Positions 55,305 through 64,000 of a DNA stretch of 64,000 nucleotides are shown piece after piece. This stretch comes from Bacteroidia bacterium. GTDB lineage: Bacteria > Bacteroidota > Bacteroidia > Flavobacteriales > Flavobacteriaceae. The stretch is taken from contig JAUIGC010000003.1 in assembly GCA_030429835.1 (NCBI GenBank), positions 1 to 64,000 of the forward strand, in the 5' to 3' direction. How positions within the stretch are numbered: position 1 is the stretch's first letter; each line of letters starts with the position of its first letter. The notes below the pieces were generated by a model that searched no databases, was not told where the DNA came from, and worked only from the letters and a program-made list of their open reading frames with translations. Made by a program: the position numbers and the translations under genes.

Positions 55305-56486
55305 ATGGGTTGTAGTAGTTGTTCTACCGGTAAGGATGGACAACCAAAGGGATGCAAGAATAACGGTACTTGCGGTACAGATGGTTGCAATAAATTAACT
55401 GTTTTTGATTGGCTTTCAAATATGTCGCTCCCCAATGGGGAAAGGCCTTTTGAGTATGTTGAAGTTCGATTTAAGAACAGTAGAAAGGAATACTTTAAAA
55501 ATACGGATAATCTAACCCTTTCCATTGGTGATGTCGTGGCTACCCAGGCACAGTCTGGCCATGATATTGGTATGGTTACGCTTACAGGTGAGCTTGTTCG
55601 CGTACAGATGAAGCGGAAAAAAATAGACCCTTCCAAGGAAGAGCTTCCTAAAATATACAGGAAGGCTACACAGAAGGATATCGATATCTGGCAAAAATGT
55701 AGGAACAGGGAAGAAGAAATAAAAAAAAGGTCGAGGGAAATCGCCATTATTTTAAAACTTCAGATGAAAATATCCGATGTGGAGTTCCAGGGCGATGGTT
55801 CCAAGGCCACATTTTACTACACGGCCGAAGACCGTGTAGATTTTCGGCAACTGATAAAGGACATGGCCAAGGCCTTCGGAATACGCATAGAAATGCGACA
55901 GATCGGTTATAGACAGGAAGCACAGCGTTTGGGAGGTATCGGTTCTTGTGGAAGGGAATTGTGCTGTTCTACCTGGCTGACGGATTTTAGGTCTGTAAGT
56001 ACTTCTGCGGCTCGCTACCAGCAGCTTTCCCTGAATCCCCAAAAATTGGCAGGGCAATGTGGAAAACTAAAGTGTTGCCTAAATTACGAATTGGATGTTT
56101 ATTTGGACGCCCTTAAGGATTTCCCCCCACAGGATACCAAGCTTTACACGGAAAAGGGATTGGCCTTTTGCCAAAAAACGGACATTTTTAAGGAGCTTCT
56201 ATGGTTTTCCTACAAAGATGAACCTGCTAATTGGCACGTCCTTTCCAAACATCAAGTGAATGAGATATTGGAAAAGAATAAAAATAAGGACAAGGTTCCC
56301 AGTCTGGAAATTTATGCTTCGGACAATATTGTTGAGGATAAAGTAGTTTTTGAAAATACAGTCGGTCAAGATAGCCTTACCCGTTTTGATAGGCCAAAGA
56401 AGAAATCTAAAAGAAACAGGAACCGCAATAGAAAAAAGAACACGAGTAAAAACAGAAAACCAAATAGGAGCAAAAACAATGCGTAA
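55305..56486 (+). CDS. ricT: RicT/YaaT (PSP1-domain) iron-sulfur regulatory protein
   Basis: Protein of 393 aa. The N-terminus is Cys-rich (MGCSSCSTGKDG, CKNNGTCGTDGC). The PSP1 C-terminal domain carries the family cysteines GSCGRELCCSTW and QCGKLKCCLNYE. In Bacillus, RicT (YaaT) with RicA and RicF binds Fe-S clusters and affects RNA processing and development. The C-terminal 45 residues are Lys/Arg/Asn-rich and likely bind nucleic acid. The gldH start lies within its last codons. Confidence 0.92.
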   Translation: MGCSSCSTGKDGQPKGCKNNGTCGTDGCNKLTVFDWLSNMSLPNGERPFEYVEVRFKNSRKEYFKNTDNLTLSIGDVVATQAQSGHDIGMVTLTGELVRVQMKRKKIDPSKEELPKIYRKATQKDIDIWQKCRNREEEIKKRSREIAIILKLQMKISDVEFQGDGSKATFYYTAEDRVDFRQLIKDMAKAFGIRIEMRQIGYRQEAQRLGGIGSCGRELCCSTWLTDFRSVSTSAARYQQLSLNPQKLAGQCGKLKCCLNYELDVYLDALKDFPPQDTKLYTEKGLAFCQKTDIFKELLWFSYKDEPANWHVLSKHQVNEILEKNKNKDKVPSLEIYASDNIVEDKVVFENTVGQDSLTRFDRPKKKSKRNRNRNRKKNTSKNRKPNRSKNNA

Positions 56487-56964
56487 CTATCTTTTTTTTG
56501 GGTTTGCCTTTATCTTGCTTTCATCATGTAATACCAATGTGGTAACTACGGAATATAAAAGCTTGCCCGGTGCTGTTTGGAACAAGGACGATGTTTTGGA
56601 GTTCAGTTTTTCAGAAACGGATACCGTACAGGAATACAACATGTACATTAACGTTAGAAACGATAATAACTTTCCGTATAGCAACCTGTACTTAATAACT
56701 TCACTAAACACACCAGAGGGAGAAGTATTACAGGATACCTTGGAGTATGACATGGCACTGCCGGATGGTACCTGGTTGGGAAAGGGAACAGGAAGTTTAA
56801 AGGAGAATAAATTATGGTATAAGGAAAACATCGTTTTTCCTATTTCTGGCGTATATACATTAGAAGTTTCGCATGCAATGCGAAAAAACGGTAATATACA
56901 GGGTGTCATGGCATTGGAAGGTATTACCGATGTAGGATTGGAAATAACAAAAAGTAATCCCTAA
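56479..56964 (+). CDS. gldH: Gliding motility lipoprotein GldH
   Basis: Lipoprotein of 161 aa required for gliding and type IX secretion in Flavobacterium. Lipobox LSSC (FGFAFILLSSC) precedes NTNVVTTEY. The conserved region DMALPDGTWLGKGTGSLKEN and the C-terminal VSHAMRKNGNIQGVMALEG are hallmarks. Start at ATG 56479, overlapping the ricT stop by 8 bp; an earlier in-frame start would lie deep within ricT. Confidence 0.93.
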   Translation: MRNYLFFGFAFILLSSCNTNVVTTEYKSLPGAVWNKDDVLEFSFSETDTVQEYNMYINVRNDNNFPYSNLYLITSLNTPEGEVLQDTLEYDMALPDGTWLGKGTGSLKENKLWYKENIVFPISGVYTLEVSHAMRKNGNIQGVMALEGITDVGLEITKSNP

Positions 56965-56968
56965 ACTC

Positions 56969-59311
56969 ATGGCAAAATCAGTAAAAAAGAAAAGCAATCC
57001 TGGCTTTTCCAAATACATCAAATGGTTCTGGATCTTGTTCATTTCCGGAGTATCCATCGTCGCACTTATATTTCTTTCTGCCTCTTGGGGACTTTTTGGA
57101 GAATTGCCACCTTATGAGTATTTGGAAAACCCCCAGACCAATTTAGCCTCTCAGATTATCTCATCCGATGGAAATCTTTTGGGGAAATTTTATTTGGACG
57201 ATAACCGTACGGATGTAAAATATGAAGATCTTCCGGAAAACTTGGTAAACGCATTGGTAGCTACTGAGGATGCACGTTTTCAAGAACATTCGGGAATTGA
57301 TTTTAGGGGAACGGTAAGGGCATTTTTCTTTTTAGGCACTAGGGGTGGAGCCAGTACTATAAGTCAACAATTGGCCCGTCAACTTTTTGTAGGGGTACGG
57401 TCTAGAAGTAAGTTGGACGCCCTAAAGCAAAAAGTAAAGGAGTGGGTCTTGGCGATAAGGCTAGAACGAAGCTATACCAAGGAGGAAATCATCAGTATGT
57501 ATTTTAATATTTATGATTTTGGGAATAATGCAGATGGTATCCGCTCTGCGGCCCGGATTTATTTTGGCAAGGAACCCAAAGATTTAAAGATTGAGGAATC
57601 TGCCATGTTGGTGGGCATGTTCAAAAACTCGTCCTTATTTAATCCCCTTCGAAGGGAAGAAATGGTTAAAACGCGTAGAAATGTTGTATTGGCCCAGATG
57701 GCTAAGTATGACTATATAACAGAAGAGGAAAAGGATTCCTTACAGGCGCTGAAAATGGACATCAATTACAATCCAGAGAACCACCGTGAAGGGTTGGCCA
57801 CTTATTTTAGAATGTATTTGCAGCGCTTCATGAAGGATTGGATTGATAAAAATCCCAAACCTGCCCTACCCGGAGAGCGGGACAAATGGAATATCTATTT
57901 GGATGGCTTAAAAATATATACCACAATAGATTCCAAAATGCAAGCCAACGCTGAAGAGGCGGTATACCAGCATATGGCAAATTTGCAGGCCGAATTTTTT
58001 AATCAAAATACACCGGATCGTAACCCAACAACGCCATTTTTGGACTTAACCCCAGAAGAGACAGAAGGCATTATGGAACGAGCTATGAAAAACTCGGACC
58101 GATGGAGGGAGATGAAAGCCGCAGGTAATTCAGAAGAAGAAATTAGAAATTCATTTGCTAAAAAGACGGAGATGACGGTCTTCGATTGGAAGAGCGATAC
58201 TCGCGAGAAGGACACCATAATGACCCCTATGGACTCTATACGGTATTACAAGACCTTCTTGAGGGCCGCTATGATGTCCATGGAGCCACAAACTGGCCAT
58301 GTAAAGGCTTGGGTCGGAGGTGTCAATTACAAACATTTTCAGTATGACAATGTCATCCAAGGGGCGAGGCAGGTTGGGTCTACTTTCAAGCCTTTTGTAT
58401 ATGCAGCAGCCATTGACCAATTACGACTTTCACCTTGTGAGACCTTACCTGATACCCAGTATTGTATTGAAGCCGGTAAACATGGTAATATGGAAGCATG
58501 GTGCCCAAGGAATTCAGACTTTAAATATACTGGGCAGGAAATGACCCTAAAACATGCCCTGGCAAATTCGGTAAATACAGTAACCGCACAATTGATTGAT
58601 AAGGTAGGGCCTAAATCCGTGGTTGCAATAGCAAAGAATTTGGGTATGTCCGGAGATATTCCAGAAGTACCCTCCATTGCCTTGGGAACCTTGGACGCGA
58701 ACATATATGATTTGGTCGGTGCCTATGGAGCTTTTGCTAACCAGGGGGTTTATGTGAAACCCGTGATGGTGACTAGGATTGAGGATAAAAATGGTACAGT
58801 GCTATATGAGTATGTTCCCGAAACCAAGGACGTTTTGAGCAAAGAGGTATCCTATGCTATGATAGATCTTATGAAAGGTGTGACCCAAGGGGGATCAGGG
58901 ACGAGATTAAGACATTCCTACAATAAAAACAATACGGTATATAAGGAAATTATCACGGGGTATCCATATGAATTAACTAATCCTATTGCTGGAAAAACGG
59001 GTACTACTCAAAACAACAGTGATGGTTGGTTTATGGGAATAGTGCCCAACTTGGTTACAGGTGTTTGGGTAGGTGGTGAGGAAAGATCGATTCACTTTAA
59101 AAATATTGCATACGGGCAGGGAGCTTCCATGGCGTTGCCAATTTGGGGATTGTATATGAAAAAGAATTATGCGAACGAAGAATTGGGTGTTTCCAAGGAA
59201 GATTTTGAAGAACCTGAAAACATGTCCATTATAACAGATTGTGCCAAATTTGAGGAAGATAAACCGCAGGATACTGATATTGAGAACGACTTGGACGATT
59301 TGGATTTTTAA
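56969..59311 (+). CDS. Penicillin-binding protein 1A (bifunctional glycosyltransferase/transpeptidase)
   Basis: Class A PBP of 780 aa. Short cytoplasmic tail, membrane helix (WILFISGVSIVALIFLSASW), glycosyltransferase domain with ATEDARFQEHSGID and GGASTISQQLARQL, then the transpeptidase domain with nucleophile STFK, SVN and KTGTT boxes. Builds and crosslinks peptidoglycan. Follows gldH by 4 bp, giving a ricT-gldH-PBP1A unit closed by a terminator. Confidence 0.96.
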   Translation: MAKSVKKKSNPGFSKYIKWFWILFISGVSIVALIFLSASWGLFGELPPYEYLENPQTNLASQIISSDGNLLGKFYLDDNRTDVKYEDLPENLVNALVATEDARFQEHSGIDFRGTVRAFFFLGTRGGASTISQQLARQLFVGVRSRSKLDALKQKVKEWVLAIRLERSYTKEEIISMYFNIYDFGNNADGIRSAARIYFGKEPKDLKIEESAMLVGMFKNSSLFNPLRREEMVKTRRNVVLAQMAKYDYITEEEKDSLQALKMDINYNPENHREGLATYFRMYLQRFMKDWIDKNPKPALPGERDKWNIYLDGLKIYTTIDSKMQANAEEAVYQHMANLQAEFFNQNTPDRNPTTPFLDLTPEETEGIMERAMKNSDRWREMKAAGNSEEEIRNSFAKKTEMTVFDWKSDTREKDTIMTPMDSIRYYKTFLRAAMMSMEPQTGHVKAWVGGVNYKHFQYDNVIQGARQVGSTFKPFVYAAAIDQLRLSPCETLPDTQYCIEAGKHGNMEAWCPRNSDFKYTGQEMTLKHALANSVNTVTAQLIDKVGPKSVVAIAKNLGMSGDIPEVPSIALGTLDANIYDLVGAYGAFANQGVYVKPVMVTRIEDKNGTVLYEYVPETKDVLSKEVSYAMIDLMKGVTQGGSGTRLRHSYNKNNTVYKEIITGYPYELTNPIAGKTGTTQNNSDGWFMGIVPNLVTGVWVGGEERSIHFKNIAYGQGASMALPIWGLYMKKNYANEELGVSKEDFEEPENMSIITDCAKFEEDKPQDTDIENDLDDLDF

Positions 59312-59335
59312 CAAGAAATCGATTATTTAATTTTT

Positions 59336-59368
59336 AAAAAAGCCCCGGGAATGACCGGGGCTTTTTTT
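59336..59368 (+). terminator. Terminator after the PBP1A gene
   Basis: Arms AAAAAAGCCCCGG and CCGGGGCTTTTTTT around loop GAATGA, 24 bp after the stop. Strong GC core. Confidence 0.93.
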
Positions 59369-59421
59369 ATTTTTTTCAATTTAAAAGCCTTATTTTAGTA
59401 ATATAACATGTAAAGCATATT

Positions 59422-60123
59422 ATGATCAGGAAAACGGTATCTAATGTTGAAGAGGCCCTTAAAGGGGTAAAGGATGGAATGACCTTTATGTTAGGGGGAT
59501 TTGGCCTTTGTGGAATTCCGGAAATGGCCATTGCCGAGTTGGTTCGATTGGGTATAAAAAACATTACCTGTATCTCCAATAATGCGGGGGTGGACGACTT
59601 TGGACTAGGGCTTTTGCTTCAGAAGCATCAGATTAAAAAAATGATTTCGTCCTATGTTGGAGAAAATGATGAATTTGAACGGCAAATGTTAAGTGGGGAA
59701 CTTGAGGTTGAGCTAACGCCACAGGGGACCTTGGCCGAGAAGTGTAGGGCGGCGCAAGGAGGCTTCCCAGCATTTTATACGCCTGCTGGGTATGGAACTG
59801 AGGTTGCAGAGGGGAAGGAGACCAGGGAGTTCAATGGCAAGATGTATGTTTTGGAGGAGGCTTTTAAAGCCGATTTTGCATTCGTCAAAGCTTGGAAAGG
59901 GGATGAAGCAGGGAATTTAATTTTCAAGGGGACGGCACGGAATTTTAACCCTTGCATGTGCGGAGCGGCCAAAATAACCGTAGCTGAGGTTGAGGAATTG
60001 CTACCGGCAGGATCTTTGGACCCCAATCAAATCCATGTTCCCGGAATTTTTGTCCAACGAATCTTTGAGGGAAAAGGGTATGAGAAACGAATTGAACAAC
60101 GAACCGTAAGAAAAAGAGATTAA
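59422..60123 (+). CDS. 3-oxoacid CoA-transferase subunit A
   Basis: Alpha subunit of 233 aa of a succinyl-CoA:3-ketoacid (or acetate) CoA-transferase. The N-terminal [12 protein letters not shown] and [13 protein letters not shown] are family blocks; [15 protein letters not shown] lies near the middle. Followed by subunit B after 3 bp. Activates ketone bodies or oxoacids for degradation. Confidence 0.95.
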   Translation: MIRKTVSNVEEALKGVKDGMTFMLGGFGLCGIPEMAIAELVRLGIKNITCISNNAGVDDFGLGLLLQKHQIKKMISSYVGENDEFERQMLSGELEVELTPQGTLAEKCRAAQGGFPAFYTPAGYGTEVAEGKETREFNGKMYVLEEAFKADFAFVKAWKGDEAGNLIFKGTARNFNPCMCGAAKITVAEVEELLPAGSLDPNQIHVPGIFVQRIFEGKGYEKRIEQRTVRKRD

Positions 60124-60126
60124 AAG

Positions 60127-60783
60127 ATGTTGGATAAGAACGGAATCGCAAAACGAATTGCAAAAGAGGTAAAGGACGGCTATTATGTTAACCTAGGAAT
60201 TGGAATTCCTACATTGGTGGCCAATTTTGTTAGGGATGATATCAGTGTAGAGTTCCAAAGTGAGAACGGGGTTTTAGGAATGGGGCCCTTCCCCTATGAG
60301 GGCGATGAGGATGCCGATGTCATCAATGCCGGAAAGCAAACGATAACCACTCTTCCAGGGGCTTCCTTTTTTGATTCGGCCACAAGTTTTTCCATGATTC
60401 GCGGACAACATGTGGACCTTACCATTTTGGGAGCTATGGAGGTAGCAGAAAACGGGGATATAGCAAATTGGAAAATTCCGGGCAAAATGGTCAAGGGTAT
60501 GGGTGGTGCCATGGATCTGGTTTCTTCCGCAGAACATATTATCGTAGCGATGATGCATACCAACAGGGCAGGAGAGTCTAAATTGCTTAAAGCATGTTCG
60601 CTTCCCCTTACTGGGGTAAAATGCGTAAAGAAGATAGTTACCAATTTGGCCGTTTTGGAAGTGGGTCCAGAGGGTTTTATTTTATTGGAAAGAGCACCCG
60701 GGGTAAGCGTAGATGAAATCAAGGCCGCAACAGAGGGTAATTTAATTATCAATGGTGAGGTCCCTGAAATGAAAGTGGATTAG
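60127..60783 (+). CDS. 3-oxoacid CoA-transferase subunit B
   Basis: Beta subunit of 218 aa. The catalytic glutamate lies in FQSENGVLGMG; the start NGIAKRIAKEVKDGYYVNLGIGIPTL is split by the family glycine motif. Partner of the gene immediately upstream. Confidence 0.95.
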   Translation: MLDKNGIAKRIAKEVKDGYYVNLGIGIPTLVANFVRDDISVEFQSENGVLGMGPFPYEGDEDADVINAGKQTITTLPGASFFDSATSFSMIRGQHVDLTILGAMEVAENGDIANWKIPGKMVKGMGGAMDLVSSAEHIIVAMMHTNRAGESKLLKACSLPLTGVKCVKKIVTNLAVLEVGPEGFILLERAPGVSVDEIKAATEGNLIINGEVPEMKVD

Positions 60784-60947
60784 GGGTTTCTTGCTAGAGT
60801 TATGTTTTATCGATGAATGGAATCCTCTATGATAATTCACAACGATCTTGAATAGCTTCACAACAAATATTCGGGATTAAGTTGCCTTTGTAATTATATT
60901 TACAAAATCGATAATAAACCCAAAGTAACCACAAAATTTAACCCAAA

Positions 60948-61052
60948 ATGGAGTCCCAAAATTACGTTCCTCAAGAGGAAAAAGTACAAGTCTATCACAA
61001 CGATTTTCTAAGTGGTATTGTACGTTTGACCAAAAAGCTTTTCATGCTTTAA
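60948..61052 (+). CDS. Micropeptide 1 (34 aa) with R-L-x-K-K-L-F C-terminus
   Basis: ATG-to-TAA frame of 34 codons: acidic/polar N-half (MESQNYVPQEEKVQVYHNDF) and basic amphipathic C-half (LSGIVRLTKKLFML). A strong terminator starts 20 bp after the stop, so this is an independent short transcript. The last 12 residues align with those of the frame at 61767-61880 (G-x-x-R-L-x-K-K-L-F). No homologue recognised; function unknown. Membrane-active or regulatory peptide is a guess. Confidence 0.6.
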   Translation: MESQNYVPQEEKVQVYHNDFLSGIVRLTKKLFML

Positions 61053-61071
61053 GTCAAAAAATTAAAAAAAG

Positions 61072-61104
61072 AAAAGAGCAACTTTCCCCAGGTTGCTCTT
61101 TTTT
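61072..61104 (+). terminator. Terminator of micropeptide 1
   Basis: Arms AAAAGAGCAAC (61072-61082) and GTTGCTCTTTT (61092-61102), loop of 9 nt, then TTG. Perfect stem with T-run. Confidence 0.9.
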
Positions 61105-61307
61105 GTTTAATAACCTCTGCTATAAGTTTTTGGGACTACATAGCTTTACAATTAAGTACTTAAAACGAAAATAAGGACTGCTTCTAGCCAACCTTTGTAC
61201 AATTATAGACAGAGATACCAAATAATCGTAAATAACAATTTTAACTGATTACACCACAATGAAAATAGATTTTGCCACAAAAATAAAAATGTAAGAAAAA
61301 GATTACA

Positions 61308-61315
61308 TATTTTTG
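61308..61315 (+). promoter_or_regulatory. -7 promoter box upstream of the small lipoprotein gene
   Basis: TATTTTTG fits TAnnTTTG, 49 bp before the ATG at 61365. No -33 element at normal spacing. Confidence 0.35.
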
Positions 61316-61364
61316 ATTTGAAGTTAAAAAGTGAATCCCAAATCACCCTAAACTTAACCTATTT

Positions 61365-61733
61365 ATGAAATCTCTGTTTAGTTCCCTTTTGCTGCTGTTG
61401 TTATTGGTTTCCTGTTCCAGGATCGAGGAAAATAATGACCCTGTAATTGGAATTTGGAAGAATGATGTTAAATCGGCCATGAATAATAATAAAATGGTAA
61501 TAGATAAGGAGGAATGGATTTTCAATGACGTATACCTGGGAAGATTCCATGGTTACCGGAATGGTGAGGTCACTTATTTAACGGATTTTAAATGGACCAT
61601 TGATGGAAATATTTATACCATTTCATATCCCGGGACTGACTTTCCTGAGGATAGGGTGCAAATGATAGAGGAAGATAGCATAACCTACCTTACCTATCTA
61701 TCTGGGAAACCCTTTGCGATAAGACAAAATTGA
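61365..61733 (+). CDS. Small lipoprotein, lipocalin-like
   Basis: Lipoprotein of 122 aa: LLLLLLLVSC lipobox, then SRIEENNDPVIGIWKND. The opening PVIGIWKN and the alternating beta pattern (EWIFNDVYLGRFHGY, DFKWTIDGNIYTISY) resemble short lipocalin-like proteins of Bacteroidota. It lies between the two micropeptide genes and shares a leader with the second one. Function unknown. Confidence 0.7.
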   Translation: MKSLFSSLLLLLLLVSCSRIEENNDPVIGIWKNDVKSAMNNNKMVIDKEEWIFNDVYLGRFHGYRNGEVTYLTDFKWTIDGNIYTISYPGTDFPEDRVQMIEEDSITYLTYLSGKPFAIRQN

Positions 61734-61766
61734 ATTAGTACAAATACAAAAAAACTTAACCTACTT

Positions 61767-61880
61767 ATGTTTCAAAGTTTATACAAATACAAACCTGTTC
61801 TTATGGAAAAACCTAAATCTGAAGTTGCCATTTTTACGAAGGGTTTTATGAGGCTTATAAAGAAGCTTTTTTCCTTTTAA
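61767..61880 (+). CDS. Micropeptide 2 (37 aa) with R-L-x-K-K-L-F C-terminus
   Basis: ATG-to-TAA frame of 37 codons; an internal ATG (61803) gives a 25-residue form, MEKPKSEVAIFTKGFM followed by RLIKKLFSF. The basic, amphipathic end matches micropeptide 1. The gene follows the lipoprotein gene by 33 bp and has its own perfect terminator. Leader and start context (AACTTAACCTA, then TTATG) match those of the lipoprotein gene almost exactly. No homologue recognised. Confidence 0.6.
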   Translation: MFQSLYKYKPVLMEKPKSEVAIFTKGFMRLIKKLFSF

Positions 61881-61903
61881 GGAGGAACACCAAAAATCCA
61901 AGG

Positions 61904-61932
61904 AAGGAGCAAAGAGATTTGCTCCTTTTTTA
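61904..61932 (+). terminator. Terminator of micropeptide 2
   Basis: Arms AAGGAGCAAA (61904-61913) and TTTGCTCCTT (61918-61927), loop GAGA, then TTTT. Perfect stem. Confidence 0.9.
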
Positions 61933-62021
61933 TTTCCATTAACAGAAGGAAATTCCCTCTAAATATCCCTATTTTTATATTCTTCTGAGGAAGTAGCTAT
62001 TTCAAATTAATATATTTTTTA

Positions 62022-64000
62022 TGAAGATACATTTTGTATATGCGGTTTTTTGTTTGTTTATCATCAATGTAGTTTCTGCACAGGAGACCAATATTTCGAA
62101 ATTGAAGATTGAAGATATTATGAAGGGCGATGATTTTATTGGTCATAGACCTTCCAATGTTTTTTGGGGAACAGATCATTCCTCAATCTATTTTGATTGG
62201 AATCCGGATATGGCATTTAGCGATTCCCTTTACCGTTATAATCTAAATAAAAAGGATATCAAGAAGGTGGATTATTTGGATGCGGTAGCGCTTCCATCCA
62301 ACAGAAGAATTGACCATCCTTCCCAAGACAAAGCGGTTTATTCCAATAATGGGGATATATTTATTTTGGATAAGCCTACCTCTAAAATACTGGCCATTAC
62401 GAATACTAAGGAAAGGGAGTCCAATCCTCATTTTACCGACAATGGAAAAAAAGTTGCCTTTGTCAATGGGCAGGATATTTTCACTTGGGACATGGCGACC
62501 GGTACCGTTGAGCAAATAACCGATTTCGTGGAGAAAATAGCGGAAGAACCAAAAAGAAGCAGTAAGGATGAATGGCTTTACCAAGATCAGTTGGAGCTTT
62601 TTGGTGTTCTTCGGGAGCGTAAGGAAAAAAAGGAATTGGGAGAAACTATTGGCAAAAAAAAGGAGAATCTTGAGCCATTGCCTATAGAAACAGGAAGTAA
62701 ACAAGTGATCAACCAAATGGTTTCTCCAAGTGGGCGTTTTGTCACTTATGTCCTTATGGATACCCCAAAAAACAAAAGAACTATGGTACCCCATTTTGTT
62801 ACGGAATCGGGGTATACTGAAGATCAAACTACCCGAACAAAGGTAGGGGACGAACTTCCTACCTATGAAATGTTCGTGTACGATTCAGAAAAGCGTACAA
62901 ACTATCCCGTTGTACTGGATAGCTTGGAAGGATTGAACGATGTTCCGGAATTCATGAAGGATTATCCTGATAAAACCTATGAAAACAAAAATCCAATAGG
63001 TAGAATAGGAAGTCCAACTTGGCACCCTGATGGCAATAAGGCCATTTTGGACATACAGGCGAGTAATTATAAAAATAGATGGTTGGTATTGTTGGATGCC
63101 GCAACCGGAACTATTACCCAACTAGACCGTCAACATGATGAAGCTTGGATTGCCGGTCCAGGAATCACAGGGTGGTTCAACGGAGGAGATTTAGGCTGGA
63201 TGCCCGATGGGAAAAGTATTTGGTATAAATCCGAAAAAACAGGATATGCCCATCTATATACTATGGATATGGATGGAAAAAACAAAAAGGCTTTGACTTC
63301 CGGCGATTTTGAGATTTACGACCCCTTTATTTCCAAGGATAAAAAACGCTGGTATTTTACGGCGAACAAAAATCATCCAGGGGACCGTCAATTTTATACG
63401 ATGCCGTTAAAAGGAGGCAAAATGCAACAATTGACCCAGTGGGAAGGGAGAAACGATGTAACGCTGTCGCCGGATGAAAAACAAATGGCCATCCTTTATT
63501 CATATTCAAACAAGCCCACTGAACTTTATGTGCAGAAAAATCCCGTGAATGGAAAAAGCGGCGACCCCGTGAAAATCACCGAATCCAATACGGAAGCCTT
63601 TAATGCCTACTCATGGAAAGACCCTGAAATCATTACTTTTTCAGCCGCTGATGGGGCCAATGTTCATGCGAGGCTTTACACCCCGGAGAAGGACGTAAAA
63701 AATAATGCAGCAGTGATTTTTGTGCACGGTGCAGGCTATTTACAAAATGCACATAAGTGGTGGAGCTCTTATTACCGGGAATATATGTTTCACAATTTAT
63801 TGGTGGATAATGGATATACCGTATTGGATATTGACTATCGGGGAAGTGCCGGTTACGGTAGGGACTGGCGTACGGGGATTTACCGTCACATGGGTGGCAA
63901 GGATCTATCTGATCAGGTAGATGGCGCAAAATATTTAGTGGAGAATTACGGTGTGGATTCGGATAAAATTGGTATATACGGAGGTTCTTATGGAGGGTTT
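62022..64000 (+). CDS. S9-family peptidase (DPP IV-like), 3'-truncated by window edge
   Basis: At least 659 aa are present and the frame is still open at the window end. A signal peptide (IHFVYAVFCLFIINVVSAQ) is followed by a DPP IV-type beta-propeller with repeated WxxD and Asp-box-like strands (HFTDNGKKVAFVNGQD, LGWMPDGKSIWYKSEK). The alpha/beta hydrolase domain begins near LYTPEKDVKNNAAVIFVHGAG, and the nucleophile serine lies in the last visible residues, IYGGSYGGF. Probably a periplasmic aminopeptidase that removes dipeptides. The Asp and His of the triad should lie beyond the window. Confidence 0.92.

Larger units (their letters stand above)
61053..61364. other. Intergenic region between micropeptide 1 and the lipoprotein gene
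   Basis: 312 bp: a terminator (61072-61104), a -7 box (61308-61315), and A/T-rich sequence in which I see no gene. Confidence 0.55.

Overview
The window reads as a chromosome segment of a marine Flavobacteriaceae (Bacteroidota). Support comes from gene content and signals: GldH and SprE-type gliding/type IX secretion proteins, a SusC/SusD pair, DUF6341/DUF6427/DUF4254/DUF4292/DUF5687 families, an HU-SPOR protein opposite dprA, weak ribosome binding sites, frequent TTG/GTG starts, and repeated TAnnTTTG (-7) promoter boxes. A genus in the Maribacter/Zobellia/Arenibacter neighbourhood is a guess. I saw no tRNA, rRNA, CRISPR array, insertion sequence or prophage.

Layout. 1-1563: end of an exopolysaccharide cluster (sugar transferase, UDP-glucuronate decarboxylase). 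1606-5799: purD, then a small envelope block (DUF6341, DUF6427, DUF4254, GT9 heptosyltransferase-like). 5804-8816: TetR regulator and a large M48 membrane peptidase, divergent around a perfect palindrome. 8872-17911, minus strand: a six-gene arsenosugar-type locus (GT-A/DUF2064 transferase, SusC, SusD, sodium:solute symporter, a metallophosphoesterase/AhpD-like fusion, and ArsS). 18298-23698: HtrA/DegQ protease, patatin lipase, SLC13 permease, PaaE-like reductase. 23843-28420: PadR, three tandem paralogous membrane proteins, DUF5687 permease and ABC ATPase. 28665-37548: SprE/PorW, bactofilin and the F0F1 ATP synthase genes for subunits a, c, b, delta, alpha and gamma, without the beta and epsilon genes. 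37683-43887: MFS exporter, flippase, dUTPase, TPR protein, DUF4292 lipoprotein and an EnvC-like protein. 43967-50055: aldo/keto reductase, small lipoprotein, thioesterase, HU-SPOR protein, DprA, TrpS, PlsC. 50064-53783, minus strand: trans-envelope barrel protein, ECF sigma factor, lipoprotein, then RecA. 54118-60783: TrhO, RicT, GldH, PBP1A and the 3-oxoacid CoA-transferase pair. 60948-64000: two short peptide genes with related C-termini and their own terminators around a small lipoprotein, then a truncated S9 (DPP IV-like) peptidase.

The most interesting parts are (a) the arsenosugar locus, where the ArsS radical SAM enzyme sits with its own SusCD outer-membrane importer, an inner-membrane symporter and a two-domain fusion that keeps an internal start codon; (b) the pair of 34- and 37-residue peptides ending in R-L-x-K-K-L-F; (c) the PadR locus with a nested palindrome and a triplicated membrane-protein family; and (d) three palindromes of the same 22-bp design, only one of which lies beside a TetR gene. 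Most of the rest is ordinary housekeeping and envelope biology for this family.
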